This document shows, piece by piece, positions 24,098 to 34,989 of a DNA stretch of 64,000 bases (position 1 is the first letter of the stretch; each line of letters starts with the position of its first letter). Position numbers and translations under genes: made by a program. The DNA comes from Selaginella moellendorffii (taxonomy: Eukaryota > Streptophyta > Lycopodiopsida > Selaginellales > Selaginellaceae). The notes under the pieces were generated by a model. The model was not told the DNA's origin and made no database searches. It saw nothing but the letters and a program-made list of their open reading frames with translations. The DNA is taken from contig NW_003314295.1 in assembly GCF_000143415.4 (NCBI RefSeq), positions 1,467,834 to 1,531,833 on the forward strand, read 5' to 3'.

Positions 24098-27000
24098 ATG
24101 GCCTTCAGGGTTGGGGAAAAGGTTTACATTTTGAATGGTGGGAAGAGAGTTGCAAAAGGGACCCTTGTGTCTATGGATCGGAACTTTGTTATACACTGTG
24201 AAAGGCTTGGGGAAGGCAATGCTGCTGTATCAGTAGAGACTGTCTTCGATGGGAATGTGGTCGCTATTGAACGAGGAGAGATGGTCGTCGGGGTAAATGT
24301 TGTTGTTGCCTTGAAAAATCTTCAGAAGAAAGCAGATGTTGGGGACAGCGCAAGTGCGACGCATGTTCCCTCCGTGGATCTTAAGAACCGTGCTACATGG
24401 ATTCAGGCAAAAGTGTTTCTAAACAACCCCGAGGGGGAGGTGGTAGCTGAGGGCTTAGCCACAGTTGTCGATCCAAGAGATGCGGTTGCTAATCAAGAAT
24501 TGGGCTGGGATGATATTGGAGTTGCGATTTTAGAGGTTGTTGACACAGAAGAAAACAGTCTGACTATTGGAAGCATTGTGCGGTGGAAATTGAGGCACTT
24601 AGTGTTTGAGAATGTGAAGGATTCACAATCAAACACCACTACAACTGATGACAGAACATCTCTTCATGGGAAAAGAAAGTACACCTTCCTAAAGCGCAGC
24701 CAAAGGGATCTGAGCAACGAACCGAAAAGGCAGAAAATGGCGATGGAGGTTCGAATGGTCTCGACAGTTGCTTGTTGCAAGAGGAGGTGCTGTCAACATG
24801 CTGATTGGGATGCTATTGAAGAGGAGAGAGCAAGATACAAGACATTGTCCTGGAAGGCAGCTCGCAATTTTGTGTATGAGGCATTACGGTCATCTGTTGA
24901 TGCTTTAGAACATCAGGTGGGGGGCATGGTCTTCCAGAGGGGTTTGGTCTGCATGAAGGCATGGAGAATCATTTATGGAGTCCCTCGAAGCACATTCTAC
25001 AGAATCAAAACTGAGTTCGAGGAACAAAGGGTTCAACAGGCAGTCCATGGGAACGACGGTACGCACAAAACCAGGGGTCATGTTGTATATGGAGAGGCAA
25101 TCTTCAAGAGGTTTGTCGAGACATGTAGCGAGCAGCAACCACATAAAACCCGCCTCTTGGAAGATGGAACACGAGACACCCAACGAGTTCTCCCTTCCAT
25201 GTATACCAAGGGGGCCATATTGGAAGATGTGAATCGGGAACTCCAGAGTAATGGCTACAGGAAGCTGAGCCAATCTAGATTTAGTAGATTGTGGAGCAAC
25301 AGGTTCAGGGATGTGAGTATAGGAAAGTACTCCAGCTTTTCAAAGTGTGACGAGTGCACTGCTATCAAAATGGCTTTGTCGAAGAATTCTTGCAGCGCTC
25401 AAGAGCGAGAGACGTTGGTTAGAAGGCGGCTCGACCACAACATCGAGCAGAGAAGCTGCAGGACTGCATATTATCATAACAGGATTCTCTCCATGGAGAG
25501 ACCTGACTCTTACCTCTGCATCATCCACGACAAAATGGACCAGAAAAAGACGTGCTTACCTCGACTCAATCCTGCCCCCAAGGCAATCTCTTCATCCATG
25601 CAGCTGCCTGTGTCTCTGTTTGGCATAATCGCTCATGGGCATGGTGCCCAGAACTATGGGAACTTCTTTGTACCTCTATGGGGTGGCGGGGGTGCAAACA
25701 TGATGATTGCGTCCCTAGCAAAACACTTAAGGTCTCTGCAAAGTGCGCAGACTGAGCTGAACGGCCAACCCTTGCATAAGGCCCTTGTCGATCGAACCCC
25801 ATACAGGGTTCAGCTGGAGGAGGAGCAAAGGCTTGCAGTATCGCGTGGGGCCCCATGCCATCCCAGTGAATATGTTGGCCGTCAGATTGTAGGGTTATCA
25901 CGTGAGGCCTCATGCCATTCCGACGAGGCTGGTCGCCCGGTGAATGCACAGCCTCATCCAAACGAAGCAGAATCTCAAGGAAGTTCTTGCGGCCGATGTG
26001 GCCTTCCACCCCATCTTCTGCTCCAAACAGACAATGCTGGCAGTGAGAACAAAAACATGTACGTCTTCGCGTACTTGGCGATGCTTGTTGCCAAAGGCAT
26101 ATTTGAAACGGTTACACTTGGCTTTCTCATGGTTGGGCACACTCATGAAGACGTCGATGCCATGTTCAGTCACCTGGCAGAGTCCCTCCGGCGATCCAAT
26201 GTCCTCACCCTCCCACAACTCTACGATGAATTCCAAAATTGCATCAAAGGCACTGTTGAAGCTGCACTTCTGACAGAGGTTCCAGACTTTAAGGGGTTTG
26301 TAAGAGGCTACATCAGGGATGGATCCGAAACGCTGATTGGCCACTCCAAGCCTCTTCAGTTTCATTTCAGCATGTGTGACGGTGCTCCAGTGATGAGGTA
26401 CAAGATGAGAGAATGGGATACAGTGTGGCTGCCAGTGGACGGCATTGAACTCTTCAAGAGAGATCCCATAACTGGGGAACCTATGATTCCTCAGGGTTCC
26501 CCATGGCCGATGCACCCGGATGGACTCAAAGACCAGGAAAGTATAGTGGCCGGGATTAGACAGCATATTGCCTTCTGGAAGAGGGGGTTGGTGTTTGGTG
26601 GAGAATCCTATTTTCAGAGGTGCAAGCCTTTGCTCGAATACTGGGAGAAGATTATATCTGCTATCCAAAATGGGCCGGTTGTATATGAAGAATTGGAAGA
26701 GTCCTTTTGGCCAGAACCCAGAGCACCAGATAGTAGCGGAACAATGTCCTCTGGAAATGCAGTGACAGATAACGATGTTGAGGATCACTATTGTGGGCCG
26801 AGGAACAAGAAGCCGGATTCAGCATTCAATCCAGTACAGGTCTGCAAAGGAATGGTCGTGCTTGTCAGACCCAGTAATAAAAAACAAATGATATGGGTGG
26901 GGCGCTGCATCACTGATGCAGAGGAGGACGCGGAAACTAACTCCTTCAATGTAACTGTGGAGTGGTTCAAGCCAAGTTCCGGATATACGAAGGATTGCCT

Positions 27001-27239
27001 AGAAAAGAGATGGGTGCTGAATCCAAGGGATCCCAGCATGAGCATATCGGTGGATAATGTTGTGCATGGTTGGATGCGGAAGCAGAGTGCCACCATCACC
27101 TTGCCAGACCATGCAAGAGATGCAGCAAGAGCATTCATAACTCGGGTTCAAGGTGAGATTCATTAATATTCCTTTACAAAGTTTCTAATGTATTTTATTT
27201 CAAGGTGAACAATCCGAATCTGAATCAGAGGAGGCTTGA
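24098..27239 (+). CDS. DDE/RNase-H-like transposase of the HTHEDVD type
   Basis: Exons 24098-27152 and 27205-27239 (intron GTGAGA to TTTCAAG) encode 1029 residues. The N-terminus (about 1-170) has two small beta-rich modules resembling chromatin-reader or SH3-like folds (FRVGEKVYILNGGK, then IGSIVRWKL). The core carries three acidic motifs: IIHDKMDQKKTCLP near residue 479, LLLQTDNAGSENKN near 643 and VGHTHEDVDAMFS near 684. These match a family of large eukaryotic transposon proteins that I believe is catalogued as DUF7869. A KxxDECT/KC cluster precedes the core. The C-terminus has another reader-like module (CKGMVVLVRPSNKKQ, RWVLNPRDPS) and an acidic tail. Between motifs 1 and 2 a stretch of about 50 residues contains two translated palindrome copies. 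The frame is intact throughout, so the protein may be functional. Confidence 0.8.
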
Positions 27240-27454
27240 TATAGTGTGTGAGGTAAAACAAAGATGATGTGACATATGCATTTACCAATCACACGTGCAT
27301 AAATCTAATAATATGGCGTGTGGCCCATATTAATGGCACATAAACCCATATTGTGGGCTTACGTGCTTTATGTACCATCATTCCCTTGCAGCGTGTGTGT
27401 TGGTTTCCTTTTATAACACAACGAACTCCATATTTTAGGGTGAAGAGCGTTCTC

Positions 27455-27712
27455 ATGGCAAGCACAAAATCTGTAAGTGAGGCAGAAAAGGAGACGGAGA
27501 AGGAGATAGGTGAAGATGTAGAATATATAAGTCTTCCAAACTCCCCGTACTATACTCCAGGTGATCATTTTTCTGAACAAACGGCAACATTAACAACTAT
27601 CGAGAACGCCCCAGTAACGTCAGAGACAACAATCCAAAGCAAAACAACTGACCCGGAGAAGGATGATAGTACCGCTGAGAGTACCAAAAAGGAGGTGTCC
27701 ACTAGCGCTTAG
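27455..27712 (+). CDS. Small acidic Ser/Thr-rich ORF of unknown function
   Basis: This frame encodes 85 residues (MASTKSVSEAEKETEKE at the start) rich in Glu, Ser and Thr, with no hydrophobic segment or known domain. CCTTGCAG at about 27390 and ATTTTAG at about 27438 lie just upstream, so it could be an alternative last exon of the transposase transcript rather than a separate gene. A palindrome copy begins seven bases after its stop. Confidence 0.35.
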   Translation: MASTKSVSEAEKETEKEIGEDVEYISLPNSPYYTPGDHFSEQTATLTTIENAPVTSETTIQSKTTDPEKDDSTAESTKKEVSTSA

Positions 27713-28348
27713 GCTTATAATGGCGTGTGCCCTCATGCCATTTACTTGATCACCAAATACCTTTTTCCCTTTGCACTAGTATATCTTAATACCGGTCTGA
27801 GAAATAGAATGGCATGTGCCCTCAGGCCTTTTACTAAATCACCTTTGAAAGAAATGCAAGCCTCTATGTCGTAAAAAAAAGGTACTAGAGAAATTCCTTA
27901 ATAATATGAATGTTATTTAGTTTCATGAAAATACACTAAGGGTCAAATGAGTTAAATGACTTCTCCAGACTAGCAATGCCTCTTGCTACACCTTCACAAT
28001 TAGATTCGTTAGAAAAAGATAACATTGAATAATATCTAAATGTTCTCACCATTAAGTTATATGTCTGGCTAATAGGAATGATGTTCATCTTGGAAAGCTC
28101 ACCACACGCTCAATGAACAAACAAATAGTGTGTGCGCGCATGCCATCGCTCTTCTTTAGCTTCAGATTCGGCTTGTTCACCTTGACAATGAGATTTATTA
28201 TACAACTAGATGGACTCAGTCTGGACATAAGGTCACTGCGCTAGTCACCATGCCTCAAATATGTCTAGCCCCTGGACAAAAAACATATAATTTCACGTCA
28301 TTTTCAAATACTTGAAAATTTGTACCTAGTCCCATTTTACTGAATAAA
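27713..28348. other. Right subterminal region of the TIR element
   Basis: No gene is seen. Three palindrome copies lie near 27719, 27808 and 28123, followed by AT-rich sequence up to the right terminal repeat. Confidence 0.55.
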
Positions 28349-28368
28349 TCCCACTTTAACGAAATAGA
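28349..28368 (-). repeat. Right terminal inverted repeat
   Basis: This is the exact reverse complement of 15156-15175. The subterminal bases keep only partial similarity to the left end (AAAATGGGACT instead of a perfect hairpin arm). Confidence 0.9.
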
Positions 28369-29208
28369 TCTTATTGGCAAAGGGTACTTGTTCTTCTTTG
28401 TATATTTGTTGAGCAACCGGTAGTCTATGCACATGCGCATAGATCCATCTTTCTTTTTCACAAATAGCACCGGTGCCCCATACGGCGACTTGCTCAACCT
28501 AACATACCCTTTATCCACCAACTCTTCTAGTTGGTGCTTGAGCTCCACAAGTTCTTTTTCGTTCAAACAATAAGGGGGACGAACCACTGCCTCAGCACCC
28601 TCGACCAGCTCAATCTTATGTTCTATCGGTCGTGCGGGGGGCAACCCCGCCGGTAGCTCCTTCGACATGGTATCTCGGAATTGGTCCAACACCCGCTGGA
28701 TCACTAAAGGTACTTCTTCCATTCCTGTCTTTTTGTCACTTCTCACCGAGAGTAAGCACAAAAATGTCGCCTTGGTCCCTTTAGTGAGTTGTCCTCTCGT
28801 GGACACCAGGTTTAAGCACGAATCTTTGGCTTTGCATTGCCCTACCTTTAGATCCTGGGCCTCCACCCTGGATCTTCTTCTTTGGGCATTCGTCAGTACC
28901 ACAAGGTTCCTACCTTGTCCATGTAGGGCTACCACAAACTGATTGAACTAATCCATCCCGAAGATCACGTCAAATCCTGCCATGTCCAACACGGTGAAGT
29001 CTATGTCTACTTTCCAAGTCCCTACTTCGACTTTTGCTTGTCGAAGTACCTCATCGGTGCTTTGGCTACCTTGAACAAACTCTATAGTCCTTGGTTCGCC
29101 CAACCACTGCACCGTTAGTCTGGCTTGCCAGACTATGTCTGCAGCCACAAAATTATCTGAAGCACCCGTGTCAATAAGGATCTTAACAAAGCTACCCCCG
29201 AGCTTCCC
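28369..29208 (-). pseudogene. Chromovirus protease and N-terminal half of RT
   Basis: Leftward from 29208, an aspartic protease is visible (KILIDTGASDNFVAADI, then VDIDFTVLDMAGFDVIFGMD). After a stop at about 28948 comes the RT N-terminus: [37 protein letters not shown] and [19 protein letters not shown]. The frame ends at YPLPI, where the TIR element begins; the next RT residues lie at 15.15 kb. Stops inside the polyprotein indicate decay before or after the insertion. Confidence 0.88.
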
Positions 29209-30494
29209 TCAGAGGGCTAGTAGATGTCGCGAACGACTCTCTACCAAAGTTGCTCGTGTAATGAGTAACTTTGAGCTAGGGACTGGATCACATACCTCAG
29301 TTTGGACTTCACTCGACTTAATGGCCATATTGGCTCTGGCCTTCTTCAGGTAGGGACATTCCCTCGAAAAGTGTCCCGCTTCACTGCAGTTGTAGCATAC
29401 GTTATTTCCCACGCTACTAAACGACTTGACCTTCTTATCCGTGGGTTTGTCTGTTTTTGCTTGACTCCCCACATACTTGCTCGCTGGCCGCCGGATTTGC
29501 CCTTCCGAAACCCCAAGGACTCATGCTTAGAGAAACTCTTCTTGAATTTCCCTTTGCTATATGTTCCCCTTGGTTTGGCCCCTTTGCTAAACGTGGATCC
29601 CGACTCCATCGCATTCCCCTTTCGCAGATTATCGTTGAAATGCACCTTGATGGCCGCATCCAACGCTTCCTTGTAGTTGGTCGGGTTCCAGCGCATCACC
29701 TCACTGCGAGCCCAGGTTTGCAAACCTGATATGAAGGCATGGAACGCATCCATATCCCCCATGTCCGTGACAAGTATCCTCTTTGCCATAAACCCATTCA
29801 CATATTCCTGGATGGTTCCAGTCTGCTTCAGCCTACTCAGCTCATCTCTCAGATGCAGAGTGGCATTTGGAGGAACGTATGTTGCGCAGATCCTCGCCTT
29901 CATCATGTCCCAAGTGGCCACCGGTCCTTCGTTAGCCTCCGTCGTTCTCCACCAAGACTTGGCATTATCTGCCAAGTATGGTTTTGCACATGGGACCTTC
30001 TCTGAGCTCGGTAATCGCAACGCTCAGAAATAGTCCTCCATATCGTAAAACCAATCCTCCACCACCTTATAGTCATTCACTCCCTTGAAGACTGGTGGGG
30101 GCTTTGGTTTGTACTTGGGAACTGCCTGAGGGACTGATTCTACTTCGGTCTGTTCAACCTTGTTTGGTTCTGCCTCAGTCCCTGCCGAAGGGTTCGCACC
30201 TTCTGCACTGCTAGCATTCGCAGTCTTTCTCTTTTTCTTCCGCTTCTCGTCACGCTTTAGCTTGCGTACGAGAGTCTCCAGCAGGGCATTGGTCTGTGCC
30301 AACTGTCCTTTTAGCACGTCCAATCGAGCCTTGGACGACCGAACCTCGCCACCGGACTCCTGTTTAGAAGTTTCCTCACTAGAGTCCTCCTCATGCAAGG
30401 ATTCCTCATCCATAGCCTCTCGTTCAACCAGAGGCTCCAGCTCTGGAAGAGGTTCCGTCTCCGCCTTAGTTCGCTTCCGTCCTGCCTTTGCCAT
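29209..30494 (-). pseudogene. Chromovirus gag with CCHC zinc knuckle
   Basis: The start (MAKAGRKRTKAETEPLPEL) opens a charged, coiled N-terminus. Then comes the retrotransposon gag domain (KPYLADNAKSWWRTTE, LRDELSRLKQTGTIQEYVNGF, FISGLQTWARSEVMRWNP). A basic region and a zinc knuckle (C-Y-N-C-x4-GHFSRE-C) follow. The reading is broken by frameshifts near 30020 and 29470, so no full gag is made from this copy. It lies between the PBS and the protease, as expected. Confidence 0.88.
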
Positions 30495-30537
30495 CTCCCA
30501 GCAACCCGCCTCTATCCTTCGCTAGAACTGAGGAAAA

Positions 30538-30550
30538 GGCTCCGATACCA
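30538..30550 (-). promoter_or_regulatory. Chromovirus primer-binding site (tRNA-iMet)
   Basis: On the minus strand TGGTATCGGAGCC lies three bases after the 5' LTR, differing once from the usual TGGTATCAGAGCC. Confidence 0.85.
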
Positions 30551-30553
30551 AAT

Positions 30554-31726
30554 TGTAAGCCACAAATTTTTCCTTTCCAATTTGCCAGCTTACCTTGTCT
30601 ATCCGTCCAACACTGCCTTGGCTTTTGCTAAGTTCCCTTACCAAGGTTCCCGCCTATGGTACCAGCTCCTACTTAGTTTCAGCTACTCACTGCACAAGCA
30701 ACGGAGTGTTAACCATCCATCAACAGATTCCCAAATCTCTCCCAATCCCCCTCCCCGGGTTAGACTAGACTTAAGGTTCGGCTACACTCCCCACAAACAC
30801 AAGCAGCCAAGCACACCAAGCTTCTAGGTTCCTAACATCCCTTGGTACCACAAGACTTGATCATGGGACCCTCTAAATCCCAAGTCTCGGATGCAACCCT
30901 TGCTTCAGGACGCCAGGGCAAAACACCGTGGCCTAACGGCCCGGTATGGGTACCTCTAACCCCCCACTTCCATCCCAAAGGGAAGGTCCAAGCCCCTAGG
31001 AAGGGCGAGGACCAATGAGCCGCATGGTACTCAAGTGGGGCACCACTCCACATGAGCCGGGAGCACCGCAGTCGGTTTCCCTTTCGGGAGTGGGAGCTGC
31101 TCTTGAGCACTTCCTGGGATGGCCCCTCCGGCACCAACCAAGTCCATGCTCACTCCCACCCAAGGCCCCTTGGTCCCAGTCCCAACCTCAAGTCAGTTTG
31201 GAAGCCCCACTGGAGAGTTCCTTCAAAATTGGTTCCTGGACCTCACTATCCCTACTATACTTTTGGAACCCCTTGTAGGCCCCTCCCCCCCCCCCCCCCC
31301 CCGGGAGACGCACGCTTTGGGCTTTCACCCCTTGACCCGTATTAGTACTCAGACTTAGTCTCTGGCTCAATCTCTGGCTCGATCTCGGACTCGATCTCAG
31401 ATCCGACTTTAGATTCGGTCTTGGACTTGATCTCGGACTCGATCTTGGACCCGATCTCGGACCCGACCTCAGACTCGACCTCGGACTCGGTCTCGGACTC
31501 GATTTCGGATCTCAAACTCCGTCTCAAACTCAGTTTCAAACTCGGTCTCGAACTTGGTCTCCGAGTCGGTCTTGGACTCAATTCCGGACTCTATCTCGAA
31601 CTCGGTCTTAGAGTCGGTCTTGGACTCGATCTTAGACTTGGTTCCATCCGATGAACTCTTTATCATTTTGGTCATGCTTTCGGGGCTCCTTTAGCCTACG
31701 ACACCTCGGTGAGTTGGTTCCTTACA
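30554..31726 (-). repeat. 5' LTR of the chromovirus
   Basis: This LTR is the partner of 8712-9808, ending in CTTACA followed by the ATACT target duplicate. It has a longer CTCGGACTCGATCT tract (31340-31650) and a poly-C run at about 31286-31302. Confidence 0.88.
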
Positions 31727-31731
31727 ATACT

Positions 31732-32788
31732 TTGTGGTTTGCTTTGGATTGGTCTCTTGGGTTTGATACATCAATAGGATGTTGCTAACACTTGCTTGAG
31801 CAACTCTGGTTCCTTGGTATTGTTGACCGGGATCTATTCAGATTGAATAGTGTGATAGTTGGCATGTATGAGTGTTTTTTGGTCCTACTGCATTCATTCT
31901 ATTCTGTTGATTATTACTTGAGTTAGTTCTGATAGATTTGAATGTTATTTCTTTCAGATGATACATTCGCGAGCATTTTGCTTGCCAATCGATAATACTT
32001 TGTGTTCTTTGAGTTATCATTGATCAGTTGTTTGGCATACTGTCTGCCATCTTCGGTAGTTAAGTTTCATCATTGAGTTTCCTTGATGATATCCTTGCTA
32101 TTGAATTGTGTTAGATGGTGCATTCTATGTTTTCCAAAAATGATGATCTTGGTGGTTCATATATTATAATACTAGTTTATCGAATGATAACTTACTAGAA
32201 ATACTTTTGTGTTCTAATCTAAGTTATATTCACTGATAATTACAACTCTAAGATATCATTGTTTATGACTTTGATATTGTCCATTTATTAATCTTTGAAT
32301 TTGGGCCAGTATAGGCAGATTAGCTTCGGCACTTTGTGTGCATGCTAAAATCTCTAGTCACGGGGTAGTTACTGTCGACTGGTCACATCACTTGCCTCTC
32401 TGTCGATGTTCCTTATTCTGTTCAAAGGGCGTGACCGTGTAAACAACTCTGTCTGTTTACAGTAAACCTTACCGACGGGTTTGGTTTCTTTGCTCAGGAG
32501 GGTTGGGGCCTCTAGCTTCTCTCTCTATGTCCCTCCCGGCAAAGGCATATCACACTTTTGTAAACTGGGTGACACCCAGAGCAGCAAGGGTGGCTGACTC
32601 CATTGTCGGTGACGGCCAAAAGGTGTCTGAGTTGGTAACGCATTCGTGTTAGACATAGAGGTTGCCTCCTAACTCATTTAAGTTGGTGCATTTCTCACAG
32701 TGTGAGTACCGTGAACTTTTTCTGGAGTTGTTTCTTTGGCGGTATTCTAAACTCGAGTATGTATCAACGAGGACGTCGATCTTCCCTT
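31732..32788. other. 3' internal region of the outermost LTR element
   Basis: No coding similarity is recognised. The sequence continues the outer element after the chromovirus and leads into its polypurine tract. Confidence 0.5.
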
Positions 32789-32799
32789 AGAGGGGAAAG
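32789..32799 (+). promoter_or_regulatory. Polypurine tract of the outermost LTR element
   Basis: AGAGGGGAAAG directly precedes the TG of the 3' LTR, giving plus orientation consistent with the PBS at 3518. Confidence 0.75.
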
Positions 32800-33952
32800 T
32801 GTCGAGAATGTGACTTCAGGTATCGAAAGTTACTTGTCAGCCAGTCCTTACAGACACTCTTTCCTTACTGCCACAATGGTAAGAGGTCGATATTGCTAGA
32901 CCTTTTATTAATCCCTTTTTTTCAAGTGTTAGTAAACTGGACTTTGCATCTGCACTTGGCCAAACGAACATAAGGAAGGAATTCTTAAGTGTCTATTTAG
33001 CCAAGCATACTTAGCCCAACTTGTTAGTTCTCTTTTGCTCTATCTTGCACTGGCTTGACAAAAACCCTCGTGTATTGAGACTAGTCCCTCAATATTGCTA
33101 CATGATAGCTTACCGTGTTTGCCAAACACCCTCGTTATCATGCCCTTTGTGTTATTTCGGTCTCATTTCGGTCCCAAATGCTATTTATGGAAAGTGTCCA
33201 GATTTGCTCATTTGGCATATCTACGGAATGTAGAGATTGTCTTGAACACAATGGTGTTCGTCCTATGTCCAAATTCGCAATATAACGCCATTCCATATTT
33301 AGTAAGTTTTAAGCTTGCTCCCAGAGACTAACTCTTGATACTAAGGGAGGCTTGGGGTGAAAGCCCAAAGCGTGTGTAAGGGGGGGGGGGGGGGAGACTA
33401 TCGAGGGTTCCAAATGTATAGTAGAGATAGTGGGTAGGTTAAGCATGGTTGACCAACCTGAAGCATAGTTTAGCTCCCGCTTGCGTGTTTATCCTTGTTC
33501 TACATCTGCCTTGGGTCTAAGCCTAAGTTCCATTCCATACTAGCTGGTGGAGCACCCATATCCTTGCGTTAGGCCACCGGTATGCCGAAATAGTGCCAAA
33601 CTCTGTTTGGCTCCGTTTTGCGTGCTGGTCTTGGCATTGGGATGCTAGTTGCTCTAGGACTGTTCCAAGTTGCTCCGAGCTTCTATCCCTTCACTCCTTG
33701 GGTTGTATGCTCGGGAGTTGCTCTGTGGTCCGGTTTTGTCACTCCTTGGCTCCATGCTTAAGAGTTTAGCACCATTCCTTCGTTCAATGGCCTATGGCCC
33801 TTAACCTTAGTTCCACACCACTGTCCTTTGGACACGTGGCATATGACATGTGGCCTGTGTCACGTGGCATAAAGAGGGTTTAGGTTCCGCTTCATAGTGT
33901 TATCCTATGGTAAATCACCATAGGATAAAGGGTCAAAACCACGTGCACTACA
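32800..33952 (+). repeat. 3' LTR of the outermost element
   Basis: It starts TGTCGAGAATGTGAC and ends CACTACA, then GGAAT. The GAAAG before it does not match GGAAT, but the GGAAT at 2357-2361 does. This pairs it with the 2362-3515 LTR rather than marking a separate solo insertion. Confidence 0.8.
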
Positions 33953-34989
33953 GGAATGAAGTTTGTTTGATGTAAAAAACATAATCAACTACTTTAGAAT
34001 TCTTTCTTTCTGAGCAAGTTTTTATTTGGATTTTTAGAGACCACATTTTTCAGCTACGTGTCATAATGTTTCTAGGCATATATAAGTAGGAAAATTGAGC
34101 ACCTGTAACTTTTTTCTTTGACTCCAACTTGAGGAAGAGTTTGGACTATCACCACCATAGTAAAACATTGAAATTAAGATTAAATTTATAAATTAAATAA
34201 GGAGAAAAGAAAGAAGTAGGGTAGCTAAACCAACTAAATCTAAACAACTAAGTTTTGAGAATGATAAAATTTTGAAACTACCTTTGATTGCACAAATTTC
34301 AATGTTGAAGCTTTAAAATCACCCAACTTCAAAGGCTTACAAGATTATTAGGTTCTAGAAGATTGAGTTTATGATATGGAAAATTATTATAGTAGACATT
34401 GATGATCATATAAAAGTTGCATACATGTAATTTTTTCTCATCAATCATACTAAGACTTACTGGTGCTAGGTGTGATATAAAAGCTATACACACCGTAATA
34501 ACTAAATATTTAGCTAAGTTGTTAGGATTGAGAGTTGAGCAAATATCACCTACACATTTTTAGTTTATAGAAAATAGACAAGTTGCAAAGAAATTTGTAA
34601 ATAATATACCAATAAAGATATCCGAATAGAAAGACTTAGTAATGTTGAAGATACTAAAATTTTAGATGATGTTTGGTATCTTCAACAAATATATCCAAGG
34701 GATATATAATGTTGGATAGAGTTGCATTACATTAAGGTAAAATTTCTAATTGCAAAAGTGCTCCTTGAAGGATTGAGATACTAGATTTCTATCTATAAGA
34801 GTATCTCAAAGAACATCTAAGAATAGATGTTGAACTTTTTGGGTTTAAGTGATGGAAGAGAAAGTGATAGTGATTAAGTTAAAATAGGTAATAGTGTTGA
34901 TTTAGTATCAAGGGAAATCATTGAATTATTAAGGAATTAGAATATCTTCTCAACAAATTACTATTAAAGTAAATATAGTGTAAAATTTA

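Larger units (their letters stand above)
15526..28146. repeat. Dispersed 24-nt palindrome family (about 25 copies)
   Basis: The half-site consensus is AATGGCRTGWGG, followed by its reverse complement CCWCAYGCCATT. Copies begin near 15526, 16604, 16679, 17899, 18090, 18230, 19703, 20980, 21039, 21117, 21993, 22153, 22231, 23103, 23173, 23210, 23825, 23923, 23993, 25840, 25897, 27311, 27719, 27808 and 28123. All lie inside the TIR element; reading the flanking retroelements I saw none. The copy at 16679-16700 is a perfect palindrome. Most variation is CG to TG/CA within GGCGTG/CACGCC, as expected for decay of methylated CpG. Copies occur in introns, exons, the 3' flank and the divergent spacer. 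Confidence 0.9.
15156..28368. mobile_element. 13.2-kb TIR DNA transposon with DDE transposase and ParB/MTase-like/HAD gene
   Basis: Perfect 20-bp terminal inverted repeats bound this unit, which is inserted inside the RT region of the chromovirus. Retroelement coding sequence stops at one end after YPLPI and resumes at the other before EDLFDRLG. The unit carries two large divergent genes: a transposase on the plus strand (24098-27239) and a giant multidomain gene on the minus strand (21305-15583). A small acidic ORF and about 25 dispersed palindromes are also present. I could not find a convincing target-site duplicate. Removing 9 bp at the junction (CCAATAAGA versus GCTTCAAGG on the minus strand) restores the RT frame, which would suit a 9-bp duplication, but only four of nine bases match. 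The superfamily assignment is open. Confidence 0.85.
8712..31726 (-). mobile_element. Ty3/gypsy chromovirus, minus strand, TSD ATACT, carrying nested insertions
   Basis: LTRs beginning TGTAA and ending CTTACA lie at 8712-9808 and 30554-31726, bracketed by ATACT at 8707-8711 and 31727-31731. Read on the minus strand, the order is LTR, PBS, gag with a CCHC zinc knuckle, aspartic protease (DTGAS), RT, RNase H, integrase, C-terminal chromodomain, LTR. That is the order of a chromovirus. The 23-kb length is explained by a 13.2-kb DNA element inserted in the RT region (15156-28368) and a 594-bp TRIM near the 3' LTR. Several frameshifts and stops in gag and pol make it non-autonomous. The LTR lengths differ (1097 and 1173 bp), partly through variation in a CTCGGACTCGATC-type repeat. 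Confidence 0.9.
2362..33952 (+). mobile_element. Outermost LTR element (LARD-like), with nested insertions
   Basis: Two related LTRs of about 1.15 kb (2362-3515 and 32800-33952) face the same way. They are bracketed by identical GGAAT pentamers at 2357-2361 and 33953-33957. A tRNA-iMet-like PBS (TGGTATTAAAGG, decayed) lies just inside the left LTR and a polypurine tract (AGAGGGGAAAG) just before the right one. The two LTRs are therefore the ends of one plus-oriented element. After subtracting a solo LTR (5611-6758) and the 23-kb chromovirus (8712-31726), about 5 kb of internal DNA remains. I find no gag, protease, RT or integrase similarity in it, so the element resembles a large retrotransposon derivative. 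Alternatively it is a coding element decayed beyond recognition. Confidence 0.75.

Noticed and set aside
15526-28146. CRISPR-like reading of the regularly recurring palindromes
   Set aside because: Spacing is irregular (tens to thousands of bases), copies lie in exons and introns, and the host is a plant.
15147-28377. 9-bp target-site duplication that would make the TIR element a MULE
   Set aside because: Removing 9 bp restores the RT frame, but the two 9-mers agree at only four positions and the transposase motifs are not those of MULEs as I know them.
32795-33957. Separate solo LTR insertion at 32800-33952
   Set aside because: Its immediate flanks (GAAAG and GGAAT) do not match, whereas GGAAT also precedes the 2362 LTR, and a PPT and PBS sit in the right places for a paired element.
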